A DNA stretch of 64,000 bases from CAXBNB01 sp049115735 (GTDB lineage: Bacteria > Bacteroidota > Bacteroidia > Cytophagales > Cyclobacteriaceae). A model generated the notes under the pieces. The model saw nothing but the letters and a program-made list of their open reading frames with translations. It was not told where the DNA came from and did no database searches. How positions within the stretch are numbered: the first letter of the stretch is position 1; each line of letters starts with the position of its first letter. The translations under genes were made by a program, and so were the position numbers. Shown piece by piece: positions 44,552 through 53,059 of this stretch. The stretch covers positions 62,001-126,000 of the forward strand of contig JAGDZP010000002.1 in the NCBI GenBank assembly GCA_049115735.1, given 5' to 3'.

Positions 44552-45814
44552 ATGCTAAATAGGATCATGCAGGAAAATAGATTACTAAAAGTCGGGTTGC
44601 TAGCGGTTTTGATCAGTGGCGGTCTGCTTGCAGGCTGTGGGAGTCCTAAAAAGAAAGAGCAGAATACAGTTGCCGAAAAAGAGTCGCCCCAAAAGACATT
44701 GACCAATATGTCTGTGTCAAATTTGGAATATGCGAAAGCTCAAATCCAATCCGGTGATCCGGGATATGTAGAGGAGTATCAAAAGATTATTGATGAAGCT
44801 GATGAAGCGCTGAATGAAGGTCCTTTTTCTGTAATGAATAAAACTCAGGTTGCACTTAGCGGAGACAAACATGATTATTTAAGTCTGGCTCCTTATTTCT
44901 GGCCTGATGAATCCAAACCCGATGGTTTGCCGTGGCTGAGACGCGATGGCGAGGTGAATCCATTGACAAGAGGGGAAAATGTGGACCAACCACAAGTCAG
45001 TCGGTGCTTTGACAATATTGGCAAACTATCAATTGCCTATTATTTCTCAGGGAAGAAAGTTTATGCTTCCAAGATCATTGAATTATTGGATACCTGGTTT
45101 GTGAACCCTGATACAAAGATGAATCCTCATTTGAATTATGCGCAAGGGATACCCGGCCAAAATGATGGTAGATGTTTCGGCATCATCGAATTCGGTGGAA
45201 TTAAAAGTGTGGTATCGGCCATTGAAATATTGAAAATAAATGATGTCATCGGTGAAGAGCTAGAAAATGCCATGAGAACGTGGCTGACCCAATATCTGAA
45301 ATGGTTACGAACAAGTGAGTTGGGTGTGATGGAAAAAACCAGAAAAAACAACCATGCCACGCACTATGATGGACAGGTAGTAAGTATGCTCCTTTTCCTG
45401 GGAAGAGAAGAAGAGGCTCGACGAGTATTGGAAGAAGTTAAGGTTAGAATTTCATCTCAAATCGAAAAGGATGGAACACAGCCCCATGAATTGGCGAGGA
45501 CAAAAACATTGTCATACAGCACAATGAATCTTCAGGGCTTTACTCAACTGGCATACTATGGTCAGAAGGTTGGTGTAGACCTTTGGAACTACAAAGATGA
45601 AAAGGGGGCGGGCATCCAGACGGCTTACGAATTCCTGTATCCATATGCGATTGGGGAAAAGGAATGGGCATACAAACAGATTAAGAGTGTTGATATGGCT
45701 ATTGCCAGATTGCAAAGGCTTTTTGCAAGAGCAGGCAGCACCTTTAACAATAGTAGATATTGCGATGTTGCTCAAAATCGTGGTGTATCCATTTTCTATC
45801 CTTGCACTGACTAA
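44552..45814 (+). CDS. Alginate-lyase-family (PF05426) polysaccharide lyase lipoprotein
   Basis: 420 residues; an in-frame ATG at 44567 is also possible. The signal peptide ends in a lipobox (GGLLAGCGSPKK), so it is lipid-anchored. The (alpha/alpha) barrel of the PF05426 family is recognisable: DYLSLAPYFWPDESKPDGLP, then NPHLNYAQGIPGQNDGRCFG. The catalytic region is RKNNHATHYDGQ, with Asn, His and Tyr in the usual order. PF05426 includes PL5 mannuronate lyases and PL38-type glucuronan/alginate lyases. Given the rhamnose/uronate context, a glucuronate-containing target is as likely as alginate. It precedes the 728-aa protein by 12 bp. Confidence 0.85.
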   Translation: MLNRIMQENRLLKVGLLAVLISGGLLAGCGSPKKKEQNTVAEKESPQKTLTNMSVSNLEYAKAQIQSGDPGYVEEYQKIIDEADEALNEGPFSVMNKTQVALSGDKHDYLSLAPYFWPDESKPDGLPWLRRDGEVNPLTRGENVDQPQVSRCFDNIGKLSIAYYFSGKKVYASKIIELLDTWFVNPDTKMNPHLNYAQGIPGQNDGRCFGIIEFGGIKSVVSAIEILKINDVIGEELENAMRTWLTQYLKWLRTSELGVMEKTRKNNHATHYDGQVVSMLLFLGREEEARRVLEEVKVRISSQIEKDGTQPHELARTKTLSYSTMNLQGFTQLAYYGQKVGVDLWNYKDEKGAGIQTAYEFLYPYAIGEKEWAYKQIKSVDMAIARLQRLFARAGSTFNNSRYCDVAQNRGVSIFYPCTD

Positions 45815-45826
45815 ACCTATTTAATC

Positions 45827-48013
45827 ATGAGACTAATGAAAAGACAGCTAAGACAAATCCCAAAATTTATTATTTTATTCTTCACAGTATTATTTCTTGC
45901 CAGTTGTACCGAAGACAACAAAATTCAAATTTTACAATCTGATGATCCTCAAATCAACTTTGCCATCAATGAGCTAGTCGCCAATTTACAAGGGGCTGGT
46001 TACGAGACCGAGCTAGTTAATTCTGCGGATGCAGATTTTGCCTGGGAGCTTCAGCTTGACAATGATCAACTGAAAGAAGAAGGGTTTTCCCTGAAGAAAG
46101 ATGAGGCCAATACTGTGGTCTGGGCAGAGGACGAGGCAGGTGTCATGTACGGAATCCTGGAATTGGCCGAACAAATAAAGCTTTATGGCTTGGACGAGGT
46201 GAAGGAGGTATCTCGAAATCCTCATATGGAAATGAGGGGTACTAAGTTCAATATTCCTCTTGATGTACGCACGCCTAGCTACACTGACCCATGTGATGCC
46301 GCCCAAAAGAATATTCCGGAGATGTGGAGCATGGATTTTTGGAAGGAATACATCGACAATATGGCGCGTCATAGATATAATTATATTTCCCTATGGAGCT
46401 TGCACCCATTTCCGTCACTGGTAAAAGTGCCGGAATACCCGGATGTCGCATTGGATGATGTGCAGCGTTCTTCTGCTGAGTGGAAAGAGACTTACAGTCT
46501 CAATGGCATTGGTTTCAATGCGCCAGAAATCCTCGCAAATCCCGAAATAATCAAGAAGATATCCATTGAAGACAAGATAGAATTTTGGAAAGCTGTAATG
46601 GCTTATGGAAAAAGTAGGAACGTAGATTTTTACTTTGTTACATGGAATATTTTCGTAAATGGCACAGAAGGAAAATATGGCATTACCGACGATATAAACA
46701 ATGATGTGACACGCGACTACTTCAGGCAAAGTGTCAAGCAGATGTTTGTGACATATCCTGATTTGGCCGGTATAGGATTAACAACCGGTGAAAATATGAA
46801 GGGCGCTGATACTTCTGAAAAGGAAGATTGGGCTTATGAAACCTATGGCCAGGGCTTGCTGGATGCTGCGAATGAAATGCCCAATCGTAAGTTCACATTC
46901 TTGCATCGCCAACACCAGACGGGCGCATTGGACATTGCAGAACGATTTCAAACATTGGTTGATCATAAAAACATTGAGTTTCTATTCAGCTTCAAATATG
47001 CCAAAGCACATGTGATGAGTGCGACCAGGCAGCCTTATCATGAAAAATTTGTCGAAGAGATCAAAGGCATGAAAACCATTTGGACCATGCGAAACGACGA
47101 TAATTACTTGTTTCGATGGGGAGCACCTGACTTTGTTCGTGAGTTTGTAAAAAATATTCCTCATGATGTTTCCAGGGGTTACTACTACGGGTCGGATCAG
47201 TGGATATGGGGACGAGAGTTTACCACAAAAGAACCAAAATCCTCTCCTAGGCAACTGGAGGTGGTGAAGCATTGGTATCATTGGATGCTTTGGGGTAGAA
47301 TGGCTTATGACCCTGACTTTTCTAATGAAAGGCTCATAGCAATGTTGGGAAATAGATTTCCAGAGATAGAGGCCTCTAAACTGTTTACTGCCTGGCAGGA
47401 AGCATCTATGATCTATCCGACTACTACTGGATTTCACTGGGGACCGCTGGATTTTCAGTGGTATATTGAGTCATGCAAAAGCCAACCGCGCTACGCACAG
47501 AATGAGACTGGATTTCATGATGTGAATCGCTTCATAAACCTGCCCCCTCATAAGTATTCAGGGTTTCAGTCTATTCCCGATTTTGTGGCGCAAACTACTG
47601 CCGGTGGGTCCAGTGAGTTGTTGAGCCCAATTGCCGTATCAGAGAAATTACATGCACATGCAGATAAAGCTTTCGGATTGCTTGAGGAAATTGGATCAGT
47701 AGAAGATCAGGAATTAAAAGTTACCCTGCACGACATTTTCACTATGGCAAATCTTGGCAAATACTATGCACACAAAATAGCCGGATCAGCGAATGTTGCT
47801 TTGTATAGAGAAACCAAGGATAAAATGTACCAGGATGAATCAATAGATCAGCTTACCCAAGCACTGGAATATTGGAAAAAATATACTGAAGCTAATTTGA
47901 AACAAAACATCAACCCGCTCTGGACAAACCGTGTGGGCTATGTGGACTGGATCAAAATTACTGAATGGGTTGAAGCAGATATTGCTATAGCAAAAACGGA
48001 TTTATCGGATTAA
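45827..48013 (+). CDS. Uncharacterised 728-aa lipoprotein, GH67/GH20-like architecture (candidate glycosidase)
   Basis: A lipobox near residue 27 (LFLASCTED) makes it a lipoprotein. Residues 30-125 look like the N-terminal alpha/beta domain that precedes the barrel in GH20, GH67 and GH84 enzymes (NTVVWAEDEAGVMYGILELA). From about 130 a TIM-barrel-like body follows: MRGTKFNIPLDVRTPSY, NMARHRYNYISLWSLHPFPS, FYFVTWNIFVNGTEGKYGIT and LAGIGLTTGENM, the last being the best candidate for a catalytic-Glu strand. WGAPDFVREFVKN and GFHWGPLDFQWYIES come later, and the end is helical. It most resembles alpha-glucuronidase-type enzymes, but no family was confirmed. It starts 12 bp after the lyase gene, so the two are probably co-translated. 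Confidence 0.7.
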   Translation: MRLMKRQLRQIPKFIILFFTVLFLASCTEDNKIQILQSDDPQINFAINELVANLQGAGYETELVNSADADFAWELQLDNDQLKEEGFSLKKDEANTVVWAEDEAGVMYGILELAEQIKLYGLDEVKEVSRNPHMEMRGTKFNIPLDVRTPSYTDPCDAAQKNIPEMWSMDFWKEYIDNMARHRYNYISLWSLHPFPSLVKVPEYPDVALDDVQRSSAEWKETYSLNGIGFNAPEILANPEIIKKISIEDKIEFWKAVMAYGKSRNVDFYFVTWNIFVNGTEGKYGITDDINNDVTRDYFRQSVKQMFVTYPDLAGIGLTTGENMKGADTSEKEDWAYETYGQGLLDAANEMPNRKFTFLHRQHQTGALDIAERFQTLVDHKNIEFLFSFKYAKAHVMSATRQPYHEKFVEEIKGMKTIWTMRNDDNYLFRWGAPDFVREFVKNIPHDVSRGYYYGSDQWIWGREFTTKEPKSSPRQLEVVKHWYHWMLWGRMAYDPDFSNERLIAMLGNRFPEIEASKLFTAWQEASMIYPTTTGFHWGPLDFQWYIESCKSQPRYAQNETGFHDVNRFINLPPHKYSGFQSIPDFVAQTTAGGSSELLSPIAVSEKLHAHADKAFGLLEEIGSVEDQELKVTLHDIFTMANLGKYYAHKIAGSANVALYRETKDKMYQDESIDQLTQALEYWKKYTEANLKQNINPLWTNRVGYVDWIKITEWVEADIAIAKTDLSD

Positions 48014-48039
48014 TAGAACTACAGAGAGGATAGATTTGA

Positions 48040-48243
48040 CCCAGAACGGAACGTATTGAAGCGGTGAAAGAGAAAGGAACAGTAGTGGTAGAGTCCAATG
48101 TGCCTATGCGGATTAAACCCACCACCAACAAGCGCATATTCAATATGGTGCCCGGTGCGGAGGCCATACCGATTATGGTGGACTTCCCTTCTGGATATTC
48201 TGGGAGTATTGAATGCAAAATTTCTTTTGAATCTTTGGGGTAG
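48040..48243 (+). pseudogene. C-terminal relic of an unidentified gene
   Basis: An open stretch of about 67 codons without a plausible start lies between the 728-aa gene and the next one. It reads ERIEAVKEKGTVVVESNV, then PMRIKPTTNKRIFNMVPGAE, then MVDFPSGYSGSIECKISFES and a TAG at 48241. A neighbouring frame just upstream contributes IDLTQNGT, so a frameshift has separated them. It looks like the beta-sandwich end of a larger enzyme. The parent family is unknown. Confidence 0.5.
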
Positions 48244-48254
48244 AATATTGAATT

Positions 48255-48779
48255 ATGATTATCAAAACCACCTTGGAAAAATTCCCTATTGAGGTATCAA
48301 AAGTCTACAGGCTTCATTTTCCAATTCCTAAGGCTATAGCCGAGCATTTTATTGACGGTGATAACAGAAGAGTGAAGTGCTCTATCAACGGAGAAGTGGT
48401 CGTACGAAGTGGCTTGATGCCTTATCAGGATTACTGGTATATATTGTGCAACCAATCCAAACAAAAGCAACTGAACTTGATGGTAGGTCAAGCAATTGAG
48501 CTTGAGTTAGAAAAGGATGCTTCGAAATATGGTATGGAAATGCCGGAAGAGCTGGAGGTAATGCTAGATCAGGAACCAGAGGCCTTTGAGTTTTTCGAGC
48601 AGCTTACTCCAGGGAAACAACGAAACCTGATCTATCTTGTGTCTAAGGTGAAAAACACCAATAGCCGCATCAACAAGGCTCTGGCGATTGCCGCACACCT
48701 AAAAGAAGGTAAAGGTCAATTGGACTTCAAAAAACTCAATGAGCTGATCAAGTACTACAATAATTTGGACAGAGCATAA
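48255..48779 (+). CDS. DUF1905 / YdeI-OmdA-domain protein
   Basis: 174 residues. The N-terminal DUF1905-type beta-barrel carries YRLHFPIPKAIAEHFIDGDN and RRVKCSINGEVVVRSGLMPY. The C-terminal helical OmdA/YdeI part (about 105-170) carries AFEFFEQLTPGKQRNLIYLV with SRINKALAIAAHLKEGK. Such proteins are small, cytosolic and of unclear role, with reports of stress-resistance links. There is no signal peptide. It begins 12 bp after the relic at 48243 and is not obviously part of the polysaccharide island. Confidence 0.82.
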   Translation: MIIKTTLEKFPIEVSKVYRLHFPIPKAIAEHFIDGDNRRVKCSINGEVVVRSGLMPYQDYWYILCNQSKQKQLNLMVGQAIELELEKDASKYGMEMPEELEVMLDQEPEAFEFFEQLTPGKQRNLIYLVSKVKNTNSRINKALAIAAHLKEGKGQLDFKKLNELIKYYNNLDRA

Positions 48780-48901
48780 CAGGACTGCCAACCTTTTGGA
48801 AGTCATATTATGGTCAAGGTACCGCTATTGAGTATTATGGTGGAAATTCTTTAATCACATAATTTCCCTAACTTGTTTGTTCTAACATAACCATTATAGC
48901 A

Positions 48902-49117
48902 ATGAAGAAAATATTTTTAACAGGGACATTGGGTCTTTTCCTAGCCGCCTGTGGCGGCAAATCGGAAAAACAAGAAACCCAAAATCAAGAAAAAGAAGTT
49001 GTACTCAGTGCCGAAGAAGTGCAAGAAGTAATCAAGTTGGATGAGGCTTCCGATGAATTAATAGAGAAAACCGAAGAGTTAAACCAACAATTGGATAGTC
49101 TGATTAACGAAATTTAA
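48902..49117 (+). CDS. Small lipoprotein, 71 aa
   Basis: Signal peptide and lipobox (LGLFLAACGGKSEKQ) give a mature lipoprotein of about 55 residues. That part is almost entirely polar and helical (EEVQEVIKLDEASDELIEK, ending NQQLDSLINEI), with heptad spacing suggesting a coiled coil. It may act as a spacer or adaptor between membrane and cell wall. It is 12 bp upstream of the Lys-rich secreted gene and probably shares its transcript. Confidence 0.8.
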   Translation: MKKIFLTGTLGLFLAACGGKSEKQETQNQEKEVVLSAEEVQEVIKLDEASDELIEKTEELNQQLDSLINEI

Positions 49118-49129
49118 ACAGTTTATAAA

Positions 49130-49699
49130 ATGAAAAAATTAATCCAATTCACCGTCATAATATGTTTGTCATTCGCTATTTCTGATGTTTTTGCTCAAGG
49201 TAAAAGTGACGAAAACAAAGGAAAAGGGAAAGAGAAAACAGAAAAAGTAAACAAAGGCCTGGAAAAGAAAGCTGAGCAAAAGCAGAACTCTGCCAAAGAC
49301 GCAGGCAAGAAAGAAAAGGCCAAGAAGGAAAATTCCAATAAGCCTGAAAAAGAAAACAAAGGGAATGCCTATGGGAAGGATAAAGGAGAGCTATCGGGCA
49401 AAGAATTTGGTAAAGCCCGGTCTGAGATGGCAAAATCTCAGAAGGATGAAAAAATTAAGGGGATGAAAGACAAGATGTCTAAATCTGAAAAATCCATAGA
49501 TGCTGCTGACGATAAGATCAAGACGGCCAGAGAAAAACTCAATGAGAAAAGAAAAAACAAAGAAATTTCGGATAAGGATTTTGATGAAAAGAGCAAAAAG
49601 CTTGATGAGATTGAAAAGGAATATAAAAAGGTAAAAGAAGATAAAGAAAAACAGAAAAAGGCCATTGAGGCAATCGAAAAAAAGGAGAAAGCTAATTAG
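49130..49699 (+). CDS. Secreted Lys/Glu-rich coiled-coil protein
   Basis: 189 residues with a signal peptide (MKKLIQFTVIICLSFAIS). The remainder is a charged low-complexity sequence: a Lys/Gly/Asn-rich first part (KGKGKEKTEKVNKGLEKKAE), a central ENKGNAYGKDKGELSGKEFG, then a long helical part (DDKIKTAREKLNEKRKNKEI). No family was recognised. Strong basic charge could favour contact with DNA, polyanionic polysaccharide or LPS (inference). It shares a transcript with the small lipoprotein and ends 22 bp before a strong hairpin terminator. Confidence 0.75.
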   Translation: MKKLIQFTVIICLSFAISDVFAQGKSDENKGKGKEKTEKVNKGLEKKAEQKQNSAKDAGKKEKAKKENSNKPEKENKGNAYGKDKGELSGKEFGKARSEMAKSQKDEKIKGMKDKMSKSEKSIDAADDKIKTAREKLNEKRKNKEISDKDFDEKSKKLDEIEKEYKKVKEDKEKQKKAIEAIEKKEKAN

Positions 49700-49720
49700 T
49701 TAGCTTTCTAGCGTAAGAAA

Positions 49721-49755
49721 AAAATGGCAGACGATCAAGAATCGCCTGCCATTTT
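49721..49755. terminator. Bidirectional intrinsic terminator
   Basis: Stem AAAATGGCAG (49721-49730) pairs with CTGCCATTTT (49746-49755), with further pairing CGAT/ATCG inside. T-rich sequence follows on the plus strand (TTTTTGTTT) and A-runs precede it, giving a U-tract on the other strand too. It serves the convergent genes ending at 49699 and 49799. Confidence 0.88.
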
Positions 49756-49798
49756 TGTTTGCTCTCAATCCGTCAGAATAGGACGTAACCAGTTCAAA

Positions 49799-50575
49799 TT
49801 AATTGTCGAGTACAATAGTACCCATGTCATTTTGTTCACCCAAAATCACCTCAATCCCTCCTAGTTCTTTGGGTTCGTATCCGCTAGTTTCTTCTGGTAC
49901 TACACTTACATCGTACGTTCCTGGTGCTACTCCCTGTAGCAAGAACATGCCTTGGTCGTCAGTATAGGTGCTAATGCTGTCTTGATTGATCACAGCAATA
50001 ATTGCCGAGCTAAATGAAGAAGGGTCTACAATTCCTTTAATACTTCCACTCTGAGCTTCTGCAATAACTCTAATTGTAGGTTTGAGATTGTACTTGCCAG
50101 AATTTCCGGCCTTTACTATGGACCTGGCAGCATCAAAATCTAAAAGCATTTTATAATCAACACCTTCCACCAAGTCTGCGTTCACGTTCAATTTCAATCC
50201 TGATTGTTGCGCACTTGGGGTATTCAAATCGATTGACTGTCCATCGATCATGATGGAGTTGTCAGTACCTAGTACGAGTCGAATTTGGCTAAGTCGACCG
50301 GATGGTACCTCAACATTCGCCAAAACCGCTTCAACACCGTTCGTTAAATCAAGAATATCATAGATGCCAGATTCTACAGTAGTCAGACTAGTCCATCCTT
50401 CTTCGTCGGTTCCGTAATTAATCTGAACATCATGAATGTCAATATTCACTTCTTGATAGTCTCCTGGAGCATCAATCAAAGCAACTTGAAGTCTGGTTGT
50501 ACCAGATTCATTATCTCCTCCACAACTAACCAACGTCAACCCAATACACAGTGCCAGAAATAAATGCTTTTTCAT
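49799..50575 (-). CDS. DUF4382-domain lipoprotein
   Basis: 258 residues. Lipobox Cys19 (GLTLVSCGGDN). The DUF4382 beta-sandwich is clear: RLQVALIDAPGDYQEVNIDI with HDVQINYGTDEEGWTSL, then YDILDLTNGVEAVLANVEVP and GRLSQIRLVLGTDNSIMIDG. From about residue 175 a carboxypeptidase-regulatory-like domain follows (GSIKGIVDPSSFSS, YTDDQGMFLLQGVAPGTYDV). Such proteins are envelope-anchored, with unknown binding partner. Monocistronic; the 216-bp gap to 50792 carries no other feature apart from the divergent promoters. Confidence 0.87.
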   Translation of the reverse strand: MKKHLFLALCIGLTLVSCGGDNESGTTRLQVALIDAPGDYQEVNIDIHDVQINYGTDEEGWTSLTTVESGIYDILDLTNGVEAVLANVEVPSGRLSQIRLVLGTDNSIMIDGQSIDLNTPSAQQSGLKLNVNADLVEGVDYKMLLDFDAARSIVKAGNSGKYNLKPTIRVIAEAQSGSIKGIVDPSSFSSAIIAVINQDSISTYTDDQGMFLLQGVAPGTYDVSVVPEETSGYEPKELGGIEVILGEQNDMGTIVLDN

Positions 50576-50791
50576 GATTCTTGTTTTTTTAAGTTTAACT
50601 ATAAATGAAATTCAAAGTTACTAAATCATCCAGTCTAATCAATATAATTTTATTAATTATTAGAATAATACAATTATAACAAGTGAATAACATTATGATC
50701 ATGTTTAATTGATAGTTAGTCTTCAATCATCAAAAAACCTTATATTTATACTAGCCGTAAATACTAGATCACTAAAAAACTCTCATTTGTC

Positions 50792-51904
50792 ATGAAAACT
50801 ATTCCAATCACCATGGGCTTGGTTCTGGCCTTCCTAATCTCTTTTGCAGAAAATGATAGGAAAAAGAATTACACCGCAAGCTTTGTCAATGGAAGTCCCT
50901 CGATCCAGTCAATCAATTCATTGGAATTTGGGCCACAAGGCATTCTCTTTTTAGGGGATTCAAAAAGCGCTTCTGTATTTGCCATAGATACTAAAGATGA
51001 GACCGTCGCTGAAGGTTCTTCAGAAATAAAAGTTGAAGGAGTTGATGAAAAAATAGCTTCGGTACTAGGCGCTAATGCCGAGGAGATAAAAATTCAAGAC
51101 ATTGCTGTAAATCCAATTTCCAAAAAAGTGTATGTAGCTGTGCAAAATGCAGATGGCAATTTTGCCCTGCTTCGACTTCAAGGTACCAAATTTGAGACTG
51201 TTGCATTGGATAACGTTGGATATTCGTCAGTCAATATCAATAACGCTATAGCTGCTGATGCTACCGATCGCAGAGGTAGAAGCCAAAGAGTATATGCTAT
51301 ATCGGACATGGAATATCAGGACGACAAACTGATGTTGACAGGGCTTTCCAACCAGGAATTTGGCTCCACATTCAGAAGTATTCCTTTCCCATTTACGGAT
51401 TCTCAGGAGCAGGCCTCTCTTGAAATTTATCATGCTGCCCATGGTAAGTACGAAACACATTCCCCAATAAAAACATTTACTACCGCCATGATCAATGGCA
51501 AAAAGCATGTGATCGCAAGTTATACCTGTACACCATTGGTAATTTTCCCAGTTGATGATTTAAAATCAGGGAAACATGTGAAAGGACGCACAGTGGCAGA
51601 ACTAGGAAACAGAAATACTCCTTTGGATGTGATCACCATGGAAAAAAATGGAAAGTCCTATTTATTAATGGCCAATAGCAGCCGGGCATTGATGAAGATT
51701 GGCTTAGATCAGATCGAGCAATTTAGCGGTAGCCTGAGTGAACGACCCAAAAAAACAACCGGTACGGCTGGTGTGGATTTTTATGCTATGAATTATGTGA
51801 ATGTTCAGCAACTGGAAAAATTGGATGATAGCCGATTTATCGTCCTTCAAAGAAAATCGAACGGTAGCCTGGATCTGTTTACAGGTAGCGATAGATGGCT
51901 TTAA
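50792..51904 (+). CDS. Secreted beta-propeller-like protein
   Basis: 370 residues with a short signal peptide (MKTIPITMGLVLAFLISFA). Repeated strand patterns suggest a beta-propeller: SLEFGPQGILFLGDSKSASV, DIAVNPISKKVYVAVQNADG, VYAISDMEYQDDKLMLTGLS, then GKSYLLMANSSRALMKIGLD. The segment HVIASYTCTPLVIFPVDDLK contains the only noticeable Cys. No family was recognised. The stop overlaps the start of the next gene by 10 bp, which couples their translation. A periplasmic sensor, scaffold or metal-handling role is possible, but none is shown by motifs. Confidence 0.72.
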   Translation: MKTIPITMGLVLAFLISFAENDRKKNYTASFVNGSPSIQSINSLEFGPQGILFLGDSKSASVFAIDTKDETVAEGSSEIKVEGVDEKIASVLGANAEEIKIQDIAVNPISKKVYVAVQNADGNFALLRLQGTKFETVALDNVGYSSVNINNAIAADATDRRGRSQRVYAISDMEYQDDKLMLTGLSNQEFGSTFRSIPFPFTDSQEQASLEIYHAAHGKYETHSPIKTFTTAMINGKKHVIASYTCTPLVIFPVDDLKSGKHVKGRTVAELGNRNTPLDVITMEKNGKSYLLMANSSRALMKIGLDQIEQFSGSLSERPKKTTGTAGVDFYAMNYVNVQQLEKLDDSRFIVLQRKSNGSLDLFTGSDRWL

Positions 51905-52950
51905 AGTCTCTAAAATATTTGATGCCGGTGATAATGCTATTTGTCACCGGTTTTTCTATTTATGGGCAATACGAACCAATTCTAATCTGGAAAAATCAAA
52001 AGGCAATTGGTGTAAGTCTCCCAAATTCCATCAGTGACCCTGTTATCAAAGTAAAAGGTCAATCAGCCACAATCTCCGGGAAGTATAGTGAATCCGAAGA
52101 CCGAATAATATTTTATCCTATTTGGCCATTTGGCCAGGCTATTCGATATGAAGTTTGGGAGCATGGAAAAATAGTTTATTCCTTTGAACTTCCCAAAAGA
52201 GTGAACGTATTACCAGCCACGGTGGAGGTTTATCCAAAGCTGGACACACTGCCAGAAAACTTGCTAAAATTCTATCTGGTGTTTTCCCAGCCTATGGCTG
52301 TGGGAAACGTTTATGAGCACATATCCATATTGGATGAAAACGGGCAAGTACTACCACGAACGTTCCTTCAATTAGAACCAGAGCTCTGGAACAGAGACAA
52401 TACCATACTTACGCTGTGGATTGATCCCGGAAGGATCAAAAGAGATTTAGTTTTGAATAAAATGCTTGGAAGCCCTCTGAGGGAGGGGCAGGATTATGGC
52501 ATAAAGATCTCAGGCAAATGGAAATCGGCTCATGGAAAAGAACTGGGGGAGGATGTTTTGCTAAGCTTTACCAGTAGCACTGCAGATAGAAAGTCTCCAA
52601 ATGTTGATGCATGGAAGTTTATTCTACCAAAAAATAAGTCCATCGATCCTTTGGTAATTGTGTTTGATGAAGTGCTGGATTATGTGCTTTCCGGAGAATG
52701 TATTTTCTTAGAACGAGACAATGAGGAAATAAAAGGCTCTACCGAAGTACTTCAAAATAAGAAGCAATGGACATTTACCCCTTCAACATCATGGAAAGTC
52801 GGAGAATATCAAATCAAAGTAGAAACGAGGTTAGAAGATTTGGCTGGCAACAATCTAAACCGACTTTTTGATGTTGACTTGACGGAGAGAGCCCCTTCAG
52901 CTAGCAGCGATAAGGTGATCGTAAGTCGCACCCTGACGATAGTCGAGTAG
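51895..52950 (+). CDS. Secreted Ig-like-domain protein
   Basis: 351 residues. The ATG at 51895 lies inside the previous gene (10-bp overlap, ATGGCTTTAA). Signal peptide MALKSLKYLMPVIMLFVTGF, cleaved near IYGQ. Two Big_5/SbsA-type Ig-like domains are seen: one around LPENLLKFYLVFSQPM to LSFTSST and the other around SIDPLVIVFDEVLDYVLSGE to DLAGNNLNRLFDV. Typical strand ends are WTFTPSTSWKVGEYQIKVE. No enzymatic motif. It forms a fixed pair with the propeller-like protein, so the two products probably bind each other or a common partner. Confidence 0.75.
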   Translation: MALKSLKYLMPVIMLFVTGFSIYGQYEPILIWKNQKAIGVSLPNSISDPVIKVKGQSATISGKYSESEDRIIFYPIWPFGQAIRYEVWEHGKIVYSFELPKRVNVLPATVEVYPKLDTLPENLLKFYLVFSQPMAVGNVYEHISILDENGQVLPRTFLQLEPELWNRDNTILTLWIDPGRIKRDLVLNKMLGSPLREGQDYGIKISGKWKSAHGKELGEDVLLSFTSSTADRKSPNVDAWKFILPKNKSIDPLVIVFDEVLDYVLSGECIFLERDNEEIKGSTEVLQNKKQWTFTPSTSWKVGEYQIKVETRLEDLAGNNLNRLFDVDLTERAPSASSDKVIVSRTLTIVE

Positions 52951-53059
52951 TTTTCGACTCAGCCAAAAGCCTAATGCCCAAAACCATCCATGCATGGCTT
53001 GTTTCTTAAGTAGCCTTCTGTAGAAATCGAATCTGTTATTTCATGGCGATGAAAGCCTT

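Noticed and set aside
49176..49665. Two reverse frames rich in Leu, Phe and Ser
   Set aside because: Antisense to the Lys/Glu-rich secreted protein; the sense frame has a signal peptide and terminator.
49241..49699. Lys-rich gene as a simple tandem repeat or CRISPR-like array
   Set aside because: The Lys/Glu codons vary and there is no regular repeat-spacer unit; it is an ordinary low-complexity coding frame.
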